NCBI GenBank assembly: GCA_017405965.1
Contig: JAFQZK010000003.1
Coordinates: 186,001 to 250,000 of the forward strand
Length of the DNA: 64,000 nt
Source of the DNA: Muribaculaceae bacterium
Lineage (GTDB): Bacteria > Bacteroidota > Bacteroidia > Bacteroidales > Muribaculaceae
Direction of reading: 5' to 3'
The notes beneath the pieces are model-generated. The model was not told the DNA's origin. It made no database searches and saw only the letters and a list, made by a program, of their open reading frames with translations. The position numbers and the translations under genes are program-made. This document shows positions 6,143 to 14,841 of the stretch, in pieces (position 1 is the stretch's first letter; every line of letters begins with the position of its first letter).

Positions 6143-8701
6143 ATGAAGAAATTCTTAATGACTCTGATGGCGTTGTTCATGGTCAGCGCGGCCATGGCAG
6201 ACAGCTATTTGTACATCGATCCGGTATCGATGACTCAAGACCAGCTGGCCGAAGGCAGCATCACCCTGCCGGTGAAGGCCCATTTCGAGGGGCGCGTGAG
6301 CGGCTTCCAGCTGGATATGACCTATCCCCAGGGCATTACTGCCGCTGGTTTTGAAAATGGCCCTGGCATGACCATCCCCTACATGAACAGTGCCGGCTTG
6401 GATAAGACGCAGGAGATCTCACTCTACTCGAATGAGGCCATGACGCGCATCGTCGCCGCATCCATGACCTACGGCTACTGGTATCCCGCAGATGGCACTA
6501 TCCAGAACTACGGCGTCATCAAGTGGGAGCCTGGCGACTACGAAGAAATGTTCTATCTCACCTTGAATGTCGCTCCTGACTTCGAGGGCGGTGACTTGAT
6601 TGTCGAGAGCACCGTCGGCGCGGGCGAGGATGCCCGTGGCGGCACGGTCACCGACCTGGGCCAGAGCGGCCAGGTCTATACCGCTGTGTGCTACATTGAG
6701 GTCATTCCTGACCCGATCGAGATTACCCCGATGCCCGAAATCATGTATTACTGTGATGATGAATTCTGCACGATCGAGGCTATCGGCGAGGGCGAGGTGC
6801 ATCTCTACATCGACGATATGGAAGTCGAGAATCCTTATATGATCAGCAGGCTCTACGGCCAGGACCAGACCTTTATTGCTGCCGCTACCGCTCAGCTCGA
6901 GGGCTGGATCATCAGCGAGGTGACCATGATGGAGGTAATTGTGCCCGGTCGCGAGAAGACGCCAGTACCCGCTCCTGTCCTCAACTATACCATTGAGGAA
7001 GACAGGGTAATTGTGAATATCGAGTGGCCCGAGAGTGACGGTAACCGCAAGCTGTATATCGATGGCTGGAGGTATGATGCCTCGGTCACCACCCACGAGA
7101 TCTATCGCATGGATGAGGATCAGGAAATCAGTATTGTGGCCTTTGTGCTCGAGGGCGCGACTTGTGCCGCAAGCGAGGTGCTTGATTATATGCTCTATGT
7201 TCCCGCTCTTGTACCGCTCTATGCGCCCGTTCCTGTTATCGAGATCACGTACAACGACGACGCTACGATCGTCACAGCGTCAGGTGAAGGTGAAATTCAT
7301 CTCTATATCGATGGCCAGGAAGTGGAGAATCCTTGTGTGCTGCCGCGTGGCGACGTGGAATACCAGGTCGAGGTAACGGCAATAGCTCGCATCGACGGTA
7401 TGATTGACGGCAGTTATTCGATGACGCTGATCGTGCCTGCCAAGGAGGTTGTGCCCAATCCCGAGCCCGGCTTCAGCCTGACCATGGCTGACGGTAAGAT
7501 TCTGCACGGCCAGAGCATCGTCATCCCCGTGTCGATGACCAACCCCGAGGCTGTGACCGCCTTCCAGACCGACCTGTACCTGCCCGAGGGCTTCGAGCTG
7601 CAGGATGTGGTAATGTCCGACCGCAAGGCCGACCATCAGCTGCTGACCAGCAACCGTGCCGACGGCAGTGTGCGTCTGCTGTGCTACTCGCCCACGCTCG
7701 ACACGTTCGAGGGCAACGAGGGTGAATTGTTCTACATCACCGTCAAGACCCCCGACAATGCGGCCGGCGATTACACCCTTGAACTGAAGAAGAACCTGTT
7801 CACGCTGGCGGACACCTATGATGAGGTGCACTGCGATGATAGCGACGCCACGCTCACTGTGATGGCCTACATCCTGGGCGACGTCAATGGCGACGGTGTC
7901 GTGACCGTGACCGATGTCGTGCTCACCGTGCAGCGTGTGCTTGACCTGAATCCCGATCCGTTCATCTTTGATGCTGCCGACGTGAACCGCGATGGCGACA
8001 TCACCGTGACCGACGTCGTGCTCATCGCCCGCATGGTGCTCTATCCCGAGTTGGTTGACATGATGCGTGCTCCTGCCCTTGGCGAGATCAACGATGCCAT
8101 GAGCGGCAACGCCATCGACATCCTGCCTGGCGAGACGCGCACCGTGACCATCGCCCTGGACAACGACATCGACTACACGGCATTCCAGCTCGATGTGCAG
8201 CTGCCCGACGGCATGACCGCCAGCAACTTCAGCCTGACTGACCGTGCCGGCAGCCACACCCTGAACACCAACATGATGGCCGACGGCAGTCAGCGCGTGA
8301 TGTGCTACTCGCCGATGCTGACCTCCATCGGCGGCAACGAGGGTGCTCTGCTCACCTTCGAGGTGACTGCAGCGGGCAGCGTGAGCGGTGACATCATGAT
8401 TGATGGTATCGAGATGGTGAGCGCAGCTTGCCAGACGGTTAACCTCGACAGCTTCACCATCCAGGTGAATGCCGGTGCCGCCACTGCCGTGAAGGAGATG
8501 ACTCAGGGCTTGCGCATCTACACCGACGGTAACAACATCATTGTCGAGAGCCCCGTCAGCCAGCGCATCATCATCAGCGATGTTGCCGGACGCTCCTACA
8601 GTGTTGACGTGACCGAGGGTCGCAACGTCATCCCTGCCCGCAACTCGGGTGTGGTGATTGTGACCGGTGGTGGCAAGACTGCTAAACTCATGATCAACTG
8701 A
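6143..8701 (+). CDS. Multi-cohesin-like scaffold protein with internal dockerin and T9SS-type C-terminal domain
   Basis: 852 aa from the ATG at 6143 (an upstream TTG at 6137 is less likely). Signal peptide 1-19. Cohesin-like module 1 at about 21-190; three short beta-sandwich repeats resembling chitobiase C-terminal domains at about 192-440 (recurring block HLYIDDMEVENP / HLYIDGQEVENP); cohesin-like module 2 at 442-575 (FQTDLYLPEGFEL); paired dockerin-type repeats at 579-636 (GDVNGDGVVTVTDVV, ADVNRDGDITVTDVV, with regular Asp/Asn calcium ligands); cohesin-like module 3 at 641-780; and a C-terminal domain at 786-852 (RIYTDGNNIIVES ... DVAGRSYSV ... GVVIVTGGG) of the type that directs T9SS export and surface attachment. 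Known: cohesins bind dockerins in clostridial cellulosomes. Inferred: this is a surface scaffold for dockerin-tagged neighbours. The 8718 gene follows after 16 nt, so the two are probably co-transcribed. Confidence 0.85.
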   Translation: MKKFLMTLMALFMVSAAMADSYLYIDPVSMTQDQLAEGSITLPVKAHFEGRVSGFQLDMTYPQGITAAGFENGPGMTIPYMNSAGLDKTQEISLYSNEAMTRIVAASMTYGYWYPADGTIQNYGVIKWEPGDYEEMFYLTLNVAPDFEGGDLIVESTVGAGEDARGGTVTDLGQSGQVYTAVCYIEVIPDPIEITPMPEIMYYCDDEFCTIEAIGEGEVHLYIDDMEVENPYMISRLYGQDQTFIAAATAQLEGWIISEVTMMEVIVPGREKTPVPAPVLNYTIEEDRVIVNIEWPESDGNRKLYIDGWRYDASVTTHEIYRMDEDQEISIVAFVLEGATCAASEVLDYMLYVPALVPLYAPVPVIEITYNDDATIVTASGEGEIHLYIDGQEVENPCVLPRGDVEYQVEVTAIARIDGMIDGSYSMTLIVPAKEVVPNPEPGFSLTMADGKILHGQSIVIPVSMTNPEAVTAFQTDLYLPEGFELQDVVMSDRKADHQLLTSNRADGSVRLLCYSPTLDTFEGNEGELFYITVKTPDNAAGDYTLELKKNLFTLADTYDEVHCDDSDATLTVMAYILGDVNGDGVVTVTDVVLTVQRVLDLNPDPFIFDAADVNRDGDITVTDVVLIARMVLYPELVDMMRAPALGEINDAMSGNAIDILPGETRTVTIALDNDIDYTAFQLDVQLPDGMTASNFSLTDRAGSHTLNTNMMADGSQRVMCYSPMLTSIGGNEGALLTFEVTAAGSVSGDIMIDGIEMVSAACQTVNLDSFTIQVNAGAATAVKEMTQGLRIYTDGNNIIVESPVSQRIIISDVAGRSYSVDVTEGRNVIPARNSGVVIVTGGGKTAKLMIN

Positions 8702-8717
8702 TAAAACCCTACAGACG

Positions 8718-9371
8718 ATGATTACCAGAAGTCTATTGTCTATCATTATGGTCGTTGCGGCAACCTTCGGTGCTGCCGCAACCGACCTCTTTCATATCGA
8801 GGATTTCAACATCGAGCCCGGACAGACGGTCCAGGTGGAAATCCTGTTGGATAACGAGGTGCAATACACTGCATTCCAGAGTGACCTCTATCTGCCCGAG
8901 GGACTTGCCCTCGAAGCGCAGTCGGTGGCGCTGACCGACCGTAAGGTTGACCACAGCATCGCCACCAGTGTGCTGGCCGACGGCGGCATCAGAATGATGT
9001 CCTACTCGATGTCGTTACAGCCCTACGGCGGCAACAGCGGTGCCCTGGTCACCTTCAGGGTCACTGCCGACGAGGCCTTTACCGGCCCCGTGACCATCCA
9101 GCTCAGGAACACCCGTTTCACCACCCTTCAGGGACGTGAAATCCCTTTTGAGAGCACCAGCTGCACGGTGAACGCTGTGGCGCTTGTCCAGCGTGGTGAC
9201 GTGAACGGAGACGGCCAGGTGAACGTCAGCGACGTTTCCATCTTGATCAACAACCTCATGAGCGGCAACGAAGCCGCTCTTAACCCTCAGGCAGCCGATC
9301 TCAACGGTGACGGCGGTGTGAACATCACCGACGTGTCGTTGCTGATCAACCTGATCATGAGTGCTGTGTAG
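8718..9371 (+). CDS. Small cohesin-like plus dockerin adaptor protein
   Basis: 217 aa. Signal peptide MITRSLLSIIMVVAATFGAAA (about 1-21), one cohesin-like beta-sandwich (about 23-155, FQSDLYLPEGLAL and ALTDRKVDHS, closely similar to modules 2 and 3 of the upstream scaffold), then paired dockerin repeats at 160-217 (GDVNGDGQVNVSDVSILIN, ADLNGDGGVNITDVSLLIN). There is no T9SS-type C-terminal domain. In clostridial cellulosomes a cohesin-plus-dockerin polypeptide acts as an adaptor scaffoldin; the same role is inferred here. It probably shares the scaffold's transcript. The strong similarity to the neighbour's modules suggests local duplication. Confidence 0.85.
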   Translation: MITRSLLSIIMVVAATFGAAATDLFHIEDFNIEPGQTVQVEILLDNEVQYTAFQSDLYLPEGLALEAQSVALTDRKVDHSIATSVLADGGIRMMSYSMSLQPYGGNSGALVTFRVTADEAFTGPVTIQLRNTRFTTLQGREIPFESTSCTVNAVALVQRGDVNGDGQVNVSDVSILINNLMSGNEAALNPQAADLNGDGGVNITDVSLLINLIMSAV

Positions 9372-9495
9372 CATCACTACATCATCCCTCGGGGGTATCG
9401 GCGATAGCGTCGGGGGGGTATTATATAAAAAAGTGTCTCACAACTGCTGAGCTTGCTAGGAACTATTAAACGACAATCTCTGGTATCATTGTCAA

Positions 9496-9532
9496 GACGA
9501 GGGCGCACGGTGTCCTGCCTGCGCCTCTCGTC
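9496..9532 (+). terminator. Hairpin between the adaptor and the first BspA gene
   Basis: GACGAGGGCGCA (9496-9507) pairs with TGCGCCTCTCGTC (9520-9532) with one bulged base, followed by AATTTTGAG, a weak U-tract. It may end the scaffold-adaptor transcript. It is the only strong structure in the 207-nt gap. Confidence 0.5.
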
Positions 9533-9578
9533 AATTTTGAGAAAAGTCGATGAGTATTAACATTAAAACGATGAAGAG

Positions 9579-11711
9579 ATGAAAAAACACCATTTTGCAA
9601 TTATGAGACGTGCAAACAGTTTGCTCATTGTTATGATGCTGTTTGTGGCGATTCTTGTTCCGGGCACAGCCCGTGCCTGGGATTTAACCTACAATGGACT
9701 CCATTTCGACATGATCGGGGACGACGAGGTGGAAGTGGTTTACTTGATGAACACTTATAGCTCCGGCTATGAGGGCAACATTGTCATCCCTGCCCAATTT
9801 GATTATTATGGCATGACCTTTCGGGTGACGTCGATCGGTGAGCGTGCATTTTATCGTTGCCCTGACCTCACCAGTATCGTGATACCGAATTCTGTAAGGA
9901 ATATCAAAAAGGAAGCTTTTGTGGATTGTGAAGCTATAACCACCCTCAACCTGCCCCCGTCGGTCGAGACGATTGAAGAGAGGGCTTTCATGTGGTGTGA
10001 CGGACTGACCACGCTCACGATTCCAAGCACGGTGCGGACGTTGGGTAAAGAAGCGTTCTTAGACTGCAGAAATCTGACCAGCGCAACCGTTGACGCTCAT
10101 GAGATTTGTGATCAAGCATTCCGTGGCTGCTCGGCATTGACCGATGTCTTTATCGGTGCAAATGTCGAAGTCATCGGGGTCGCGCCCTTCTCTAGCTGTT
10201 CCCAATTGAGTTCAATCACCGTCAATGGGAACAATCCCAACTATGATTCTCGCGGCAACTGCAATGCGATTATCGAGAAAGCATCACGCAGTTTGTGGCA
10301 AGGTAGCACCACGACCATCATCCCTGAGGACGTAGTGGCAATCGCCCCTCGGGCATTTTTCGGTATTCACGGACTTGCCGAAATCACCTTCCCGGCTTCG
10401 GTGACCCACATCGGTGAAGCAGCGTTTATCGGCTGTGTTTCAATGACCGAATTGACCATTCCCAATACCGTGCTGCAAGTGGACTCGGCCGCATTCATGG
10501 CATGTGACGGTTTACAGAGCATCACGTTGTCAGAATCCCTGACCGAAATCAGCTGTAATGTGTTTCGTGATTGTTCTGGGTTGACCGACGTTACTATTCC
10601 TGATGGCGTGACCCGTATTGGGAAGGATGCGTTTAGTATGGATGGTTTGACGAGTGTGACATTCGGCAATAGAGTGGCCGAAATCTGTGAAAATGCTTTC
10701 AGCTATAACAATATCACTGAACTGAATTTGCCGCCATCATTGAAGATCCTCGGCCCATATTCATTTGCTGACAATGAAATGGTCGATTTTGTTCTTCCCG
10801 ACTCACTGATTTCCATTGGCGAGTTTGCTTTTTCTAATTGCACGAAATTAGTTTCGGTCACTTTACCTCATTCTCTCACGACCATCAGCGATAAGGCTTT
10901 CTACTCATGTCCTTATTTGTCCGCTGTTGTGATACCTAATTCGGTGACCAATATTGAGGGTGTTCCATTCTATAACTGTTATAGGATGAGTTCCATAATA
11001 GTCGAGGAAGGTAATCCTGTCTATGATTCCCGAGACAACTGCAGAGCCATTATCGAGACAGCGACCAACACGTTGAAGCAAGGCTGCTCTTCGAGCATAA
11101 TTCCTTCAACAGTCGTTGCTATTGGCCCTCATGCCTTTAGCGGTCAATGGTTTATGACTACCATAGCCATCCCGGAATCGGTTAAAGAAATAGGTGCCTC
11201 GGCTTTCAATAGTTGCACGTATCTCCGGAAAGTCGTCGTCCCCGATTCGGTCGTTAAGATCGGGCAATACGCATTCAACTACTGTAACAGGCTGACAAGC
11301 GTTACCTTGGGTGCCGGACTCAATGAAATCGGCGAGAAATGTTTTTCTAATTGTAGCAGCCTTACTGATGTGACGTGCCGCGCCCAGGTGCCTCCCGCCT
11401 GTGTGTCAAATACATTCAACGACCTATACAGCAAGGCGACCTTGCACGTGTTGCGCCCCTCACTTGATGCCTACAGGGCTCACGAGGTTTGGAGCCTGTT
11501 CTCCAACATCGAGGCGCTGCCGGGAGCAGGCCCCGGTGACATGAACGGCGACGGCGAGTTCACGGTGAGCGACATCACGTTGCTCATCAACGCAGTCGTT
11601 GGGGCCGGTGAAAACGTCGAGTACAATCCCGATGCCGATGTGAACGGTGACGGTGACGTGAACATCACCGATGTCATCCAGCTCATCAACCAGATGATGT
11701 CAGCGCGTTGA
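9579..11711 (+). CDS. BspA-like leucine-rich repeat surface protein with C-terminal dockerin
   Basis: 710 aa. The N-terminal 33 residues form a long signal peptide (hydrophobic LLIVMMLFVAILV, then TARA). A short N-terminal cap (YNGLHFDMIGDDEVEVVYL) leads into about 20 LRR_5/BspA-type repeats (consensus TSIxIPNSVxxIGxxAFxxC) to about residue 625. Two repeats are extended by an insert starting NPxYDSRxNCxAIIE (near 220 and 482). Paired dockerin repeats close the protein at 652-710. BspA-type proteins of oral and gut Bacteroidales and Treponema bind host matrix proteins or other cells; that is known for characterised members and inferred here. The ATG at 9579 was kept; a second in-frame ATG at 9603 would shorten the signal n-region. 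No T9SS-type C-terminal domain is present. Confidence 0.88.
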   Translation: MKKHHFAIMRRANSLLIVMMLFVAILVPGTARAWDLTYNGLHFDMIGDDEVEVVYLMNTYSSGYEGNIVIPAQFDYYGMTFRVTSIGERAFYRCPDLTSIVIPNSVRNIKKEAFVDCEAITTLNLPPSVETIEERAFMWCDGLTTLTIPSTVRTLGKEAFLDCRNLTSATVDAHEICDQAFRGCSALTDVFIGANVEVIGVAPFSSCSQLSSITVNGNNPNYDSRGNCNAIIEKASRSLWQGSTTTIIPEDVVAIAPRAFFGIHGLAEITFPASVTHIGEAAFIGCVSMTELTIPNTVLQVDSAAFMACDGLQSITLSESLTEISCNVFRDCSGLTDVTIPDGVTRIGKDAFSMDGLTSVTFGNRVAEICENAFSYNNITELNLPPSLKILGPYSFADNEMVDFVLPDSLISIGEFAFSNCTKLVSVTLPHSLTTISDKAFYSCPYLSAVVIPNSVTNIEGVPFYNCYRMSSIIVEEGNPVYDSRDNCRAIIETATNTLKQGCSSSIIPSTVVAIGPHAFSGQWFMTTIAIPESVKEIGASAFNSCTYLRKVVVPDSVVKIGQYAFNYCNRLTSVTLGAGLNEIGEKCFSNCSSLTDVTCRAQVPPACVSNTFNDLYSKATLHVLRPSLDAYRAHEVWSLFSNIEALPGAGPGDMNGDGEFTVSDITLLINAVVGAGENVEYNPDADVNGDGDVNITDVIQLINQMMSAR

Positions 11712-11745
11712 GACACAACGCAGTTCTCTTTACCCCTGTATTCTA

Positions 11746-11794
11746 AAAAAGAACGGTGTGCCGACCACGATGGTGGCACACCGTTCTTTTTTTT
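11746..11794 (+). terminator. Intrinsic terminator after the first BspA gene
   Basis: GAACGGTGTGCC (11751-11762) pairs perfectly with GGCACACCGTTC (11775-11786), followed by eight T. An A-run upstream makes it potentially bidirectional. Confidence 0.92.
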
Positions 11795-11829
11795 GAGGCA
11801 GATAACTCTCGGACCTCGTCGTCGCTCAA

Positions 11830-11870
11830 AGTGTCAAAAAATTAGACACTAAGGTGTCAAAAAATTAGAC
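11830..11870 (+). promoter_or_regulatory. Tandem AGTGTC-N9-GACACT boxes, copy 2
   Basis: An exact AGTGTC-N9-GACACT dyad at 11830-11850 is followed 23 nt later by a second, slightly degenerate copy (GTGTC-N8-GAC at 11854-11870). The core and spacing are the same as at 5831-5874. It ends 26 nt before the -33 element of the C10 protease promoter. Confidence 0.6.
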
Positions 11871-11896
11871 GATTGCGATAAAAGACGCTTGCATCT

Positions 11897-11928
11897 ATTG
11901 GTCGGGGCAATATCATTGATTAAGTTTG
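11897..11928 (+). promoter_or_regulatory. Promoter for the C10 protease gene
   Basis: ATTG at 11897-11900, 20 nt, then TAAGTTTG at 11921-11928, a good TAnnTTTG. The start codon follows 84 nt downstream. Confidence 0.7.
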
Positions 11929-12012
11929 TAAACAGAATCAGTGTGCCTGAACGGCAGGCTGTTACTCAAACGGTAATCGCCTAATTATTAATCTAAAAAT
12001 ACATTGAGAAAG

Positions 12013-14649
12013 ATGAAAAAGAGAACATTCTACCTGACTATCGTGATGGTGCTCACTGTGGTGATGAGCGCCCTGGCGTCCCCCGTTGACGAGGCCGCTG
12101 CCCGCCTTGCTGCCATGCAGGAGCTTAACAATTTGTCGGGCAAGCCCGGCTTCCGTTCTGGCCTGCCCGCAGGCAATCTGCAGCTGTTGCGTGCCGAACC
12201 CAGCGATGTGATGACAGGCCAGGCAGCCTATTTTATCTATAATACCGACAACGCCTTTGTCGTGGTCGCCGGTGATGACCGTGCAGGCATTCTGGCCCAT
12301 GGCAGCGCTCCGTTGGATATGAACCGCATCCCTTGCGGCCTGCAATGGCTGCTCGAGATGTACAAGGGCGACGTGGACTTCCTGCTGGCGCATCCCCAAC
12401 TGAATATCGCAGCTCCTGTTCTGGGCTCGGGCACAAGTGTGGCCCCGTTGTTGACCACCCAATGGGGCCAGGGTAATCCTTACAACAACGATTGCCCTGT
12501 CTATAGAGGTGCAACGTGTGTGACAGGCTGTGCTTGCACTTCGCTGACTCAGGTCATCAACTTTTGGCGCTTTGCCAATATCACGTCACCTATCGAGGCC
12601 TATACCACTTCGACTCTGGGCATCTATCTTGAGGAACTGCCGCCTGCCGACTTTGAGTGGGACCAAATGATCGAGAACTATTACTATATGCCCTTTAACG
12701 ATGTTCAGGCCGCCGCTGTAGCTAAACTGATGCGCTATGTGGGCCAGGCCGAGCATATGGATTACGCCCCCGACGGTAGCGGTGCCACTGGCAGTGATAT
12801 CTTGCGAGCCGCTTTGATTTTTGGCTATGACGAGGGTGTGGCGCTCTTGGACAAGGCGAACTTCCTTGCCGACCAGTGGACAGGTATCTTGCAGGCTGAG
12901 TTGCAGGCCGGTCGCCCTGTCGTGTACATTGGCCATGACAAATACTCCGGTGGCGGCCATGCTTTCAATGTGGACGGCTATGATGCCGAGAGCGGCCTCT
13001 ACCATGTGAACTTCGGATGGGACGGTGATGGCGACAACTACTGTGCCTTGAATGATTTCTCGGCCTACGGCCGCACCTATTCCAATTTCCAGTCGATGCT
13101 TATTGGCATCCAGCCCCCCGATAACGTTGAAACCGCAGTTACTTTGGCTCCCTCGTCGCTATTGTTCAACAGCCAGCCGGGCAATCGTGTAATCAAGTCG
13201 TTCACTGTCAAGGGCAGTGCCTTGCAGGGTAACCTGTCACTGGCGCTTGACGACCCGACGGGCTCCTATGCCATCAACAAGACCACCCTCACTGCCGGTG
13301 AGGCATCCGAGATGGCCACCGTGCAGGTGACTTACAATCCTGCCGATGTGGGTGTGCATAATGCCAGCGTGATCATCAGCGGTGGCGGCATTGAGCCGCA
13401 GACGGTGAGCCTGAGCGGCTTTGCTGTTGATGTGACCCCGACCATTGAAGTCGAGCCGGCTTCGTTGTCGCTTGAAACAACGGCGGGCGAGACCGTGACA
13501 TCGACTTTTACGGTCAAGGGCATGAACCTTACCTCTGGATTGACGCTTGCGCTCAATGGTGACAGTGAAGACTTCGCCATCGACAAGTCGTTCGTCTCGG
13601 TCGTTGCGGCTGCAGGAATTGCCACTGTAACGGTAACCTACGCGCCTGCCGAAGTGGGCGAGTCCGATGCTACAGTGACTGTTAGCGGTGGCGGCGCCGA
13701 GACAAAGACGGTGACGCTGCACGGAATTGCCAACGAGCCTGCTGCTCCCGCTCAGCCTGGCTTCACGCTGGATTGTGACCAGGTGGACTTCGGCTACGGT
13801 TTCAACGGCTATGGTGAGAACCGCAAGATTATGCTCACGGGTGAGGGACTCACCGGCAATCTCACCTTGAATCTGGTGGGTGGTGACAGTATCCATTTCA
13901 GCGTCAGCCCCAGCACCATCACTCCCGAGATGGCCGCCCAAGGCGTAGAAATCAACCTGCGGTTCTTCCCCTACAACGTGGGACGACTCAACACCCGCCT
14001 GGTCATTTCCAGCCCTGATGTCGCTGACAAGGTAGTGCTTCTCACTGGCTATGGCATCAAGACCGGCGCCTATCTCTACCCGAGCGCCGATTCCTTGAGT
14101 TTTGAGACCTCAGTGGGCGGTACTGCCCTCCAGACCGTCGGGGTACTCAAGAAGAACTTTGATGGCTGGATTGCTGCACCTGGCCCAAATCATGCCCCCG
14201 GCAGCATGGATCCTGTCTTACCTGTAGTTCTCACTTCGGTGTTCTGCAATATCGAGGGTGATGAAGAAGGCAATTTCAGCATCGTTTCAACTAACGTGAC
14301 CCAGAGTTCAACGGGCTGCGACAGCGTGATTTTCACCATCAGCTATACTCCCCTGGAGGCGGGCACTCACACGGCCAATCTTGTTTTCTCGACGATGATA
14401 TTGAACAACCGTTATCCCGCTTATCCTGTCACGATACCCATCACGGGTGTCACAACTGGCGGCAATGTCGCTGGTGACATGAACGGTGACGGCCAGTTGA
14501 CGGTGAGCGATGTGATTCTGCTCATCAATGACCTCATCAACGCCAATCGCATGACGACGGTCAACCCGGTTGCCGACGTGAACTGCGACGGCGATGTGAA
14601 CATCACCGATGTCGTCAAACTAATCGACGCTGTGATGCGCGCCGAGTGA
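12013..14649 (+). CDS. C10 (streptopain-like) cysteine protease with Ig-like repeats and dockerin
   Basis: 878 aa from the ATG at 12013 (an upstream TTG at 12004 is less likely). Signal peptide 1-23; an inhibitory Spi/C10 propeptide-like region (about 24-130); C10 peptidase domain (about 145-370) with the nucleophile block CVTGCACTSLTQ, predicted Cys173, and the histidine block GGGHAFNVDGY, predicted His316, then HVNFGWDGDGDNY. Three to four HYDIN/choice-of-anchor-D Ig-like domains follow (about 375-810), each ending near VSGGG or a variant, then paired dockerin repeats at about 820-878. SpeB, PrtT and B. fragilis Bfp proteases belong to this family and are secreted papain-fold proteases activated by propeptide removal. 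Both catalytic residues are present, so it is probably active. Transcription is likely controlled through the tandem boxes upstream. Confidence 0.9.
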   Translation: MKKRTFYLTIVMVLTVVMSALASPVDEAAARLAAMQELNNLSGKPGFRSGLPAGNLQLLRAEPSDVMTGQAAYFIYNTDNAFVVVAGDDRAGILAHGSAPLDMNRIPCGLQWLLEMYKGDVDFLLAHPQLNIAAPVLGSGTSVAPLLTTQWGQGNPYNNDCPVYRGATCVTGCACTSLTQVINFWRFANITSPIEAYTTSTLGIYLEELPPADFEWDQMIENYYYMPFNDVQAAAVAKLMRYVGQAEHMDYAPDGSGATGSDILRAALIFGYDEGVALLDKANFLADQWTGILQAELQAGRPVVYIGHDKYSGGGHAFNVDGYDAESGLYHVNFGWDGDGDNYCALNDFSAYGRTYSNFQSMLIGIQPPDNVETAVTLAPSSLLFNSQPGNRVIKSFTVKGSALQGNLSLALDDPTGSYAINKTTLTAGEASEMATVQVTYNPADVGVHNASVIISGGGIEPQTVSLSGFAVDVTPTIEVEPASLSLETTAGETVTSTFTVKGMNLTSGLTLALNGDSEDFAIDKSFVSVVAAAGIATVTVTYAPAEVGESDATVTVSGGGAETKTVTLHGIANEPAAPAQPGFTLDCDQVDFGYGFNGYGENRKIMLTGEGLTGNLTLNLVGGDSIHFSVSPSTITPEMAAQGVEINLRFFPYNVGRLNTRLVISSPDVADKVVLLTGYGIKTGAYLYPSADSLSFETSVGGTALQTVGVLKKNFDGWIAAPGPNHAPGSMDPVLPVVLTSVFCNIEGDEEGNFSIVSTNVTQSSTGCDSVIFTISYTPLEAGTHTANLVFSTMILNNRYPAYPVTIPITGVTTGGNVAGDMNGDGQLTVSDVILLINDLINANRMTTVNPVADVNCDGDVNITDVVKLIDAVMRAE

Positions 14650-14726
14650 ACGACTTGGTGAGGATTTCAACGGCATGCATGTGATTCAAAGAAATAAGTC
14701 ATATTGAATAAGAAACAATCTGTCAG

Positions 14727-14758
14727 TTTGATTCTTGCAGTGATTTTGATTAAATTTG
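14727..14758 (+). promoter_or_regulatory. Promoter for the large BspA gene
   Basis: TTTG at 14727-14730, 20 nt, then TAAATTTG at 14751-14758. The -7 region (TTGATTAAATTTGCAA) is almost the same as that of the protease promoter (TTGATTAAGTTTGTAA). Confidence 0.8.
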
Positions 14759-14841
14759 CAACCTGATGAGTGCCGATCAATAAATGACAAGGCTTATCTA
14801 TCTTGGACATTAACAATATATAAACATTAAAACAAAGGCTT

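Noticed and set aside
7280-8746. 488-aa antisense frame over the scaffold gene
   Set aside because: Same type of antisense artefact; it contains no signal peptide or domain, and the sense frame has clear modules.
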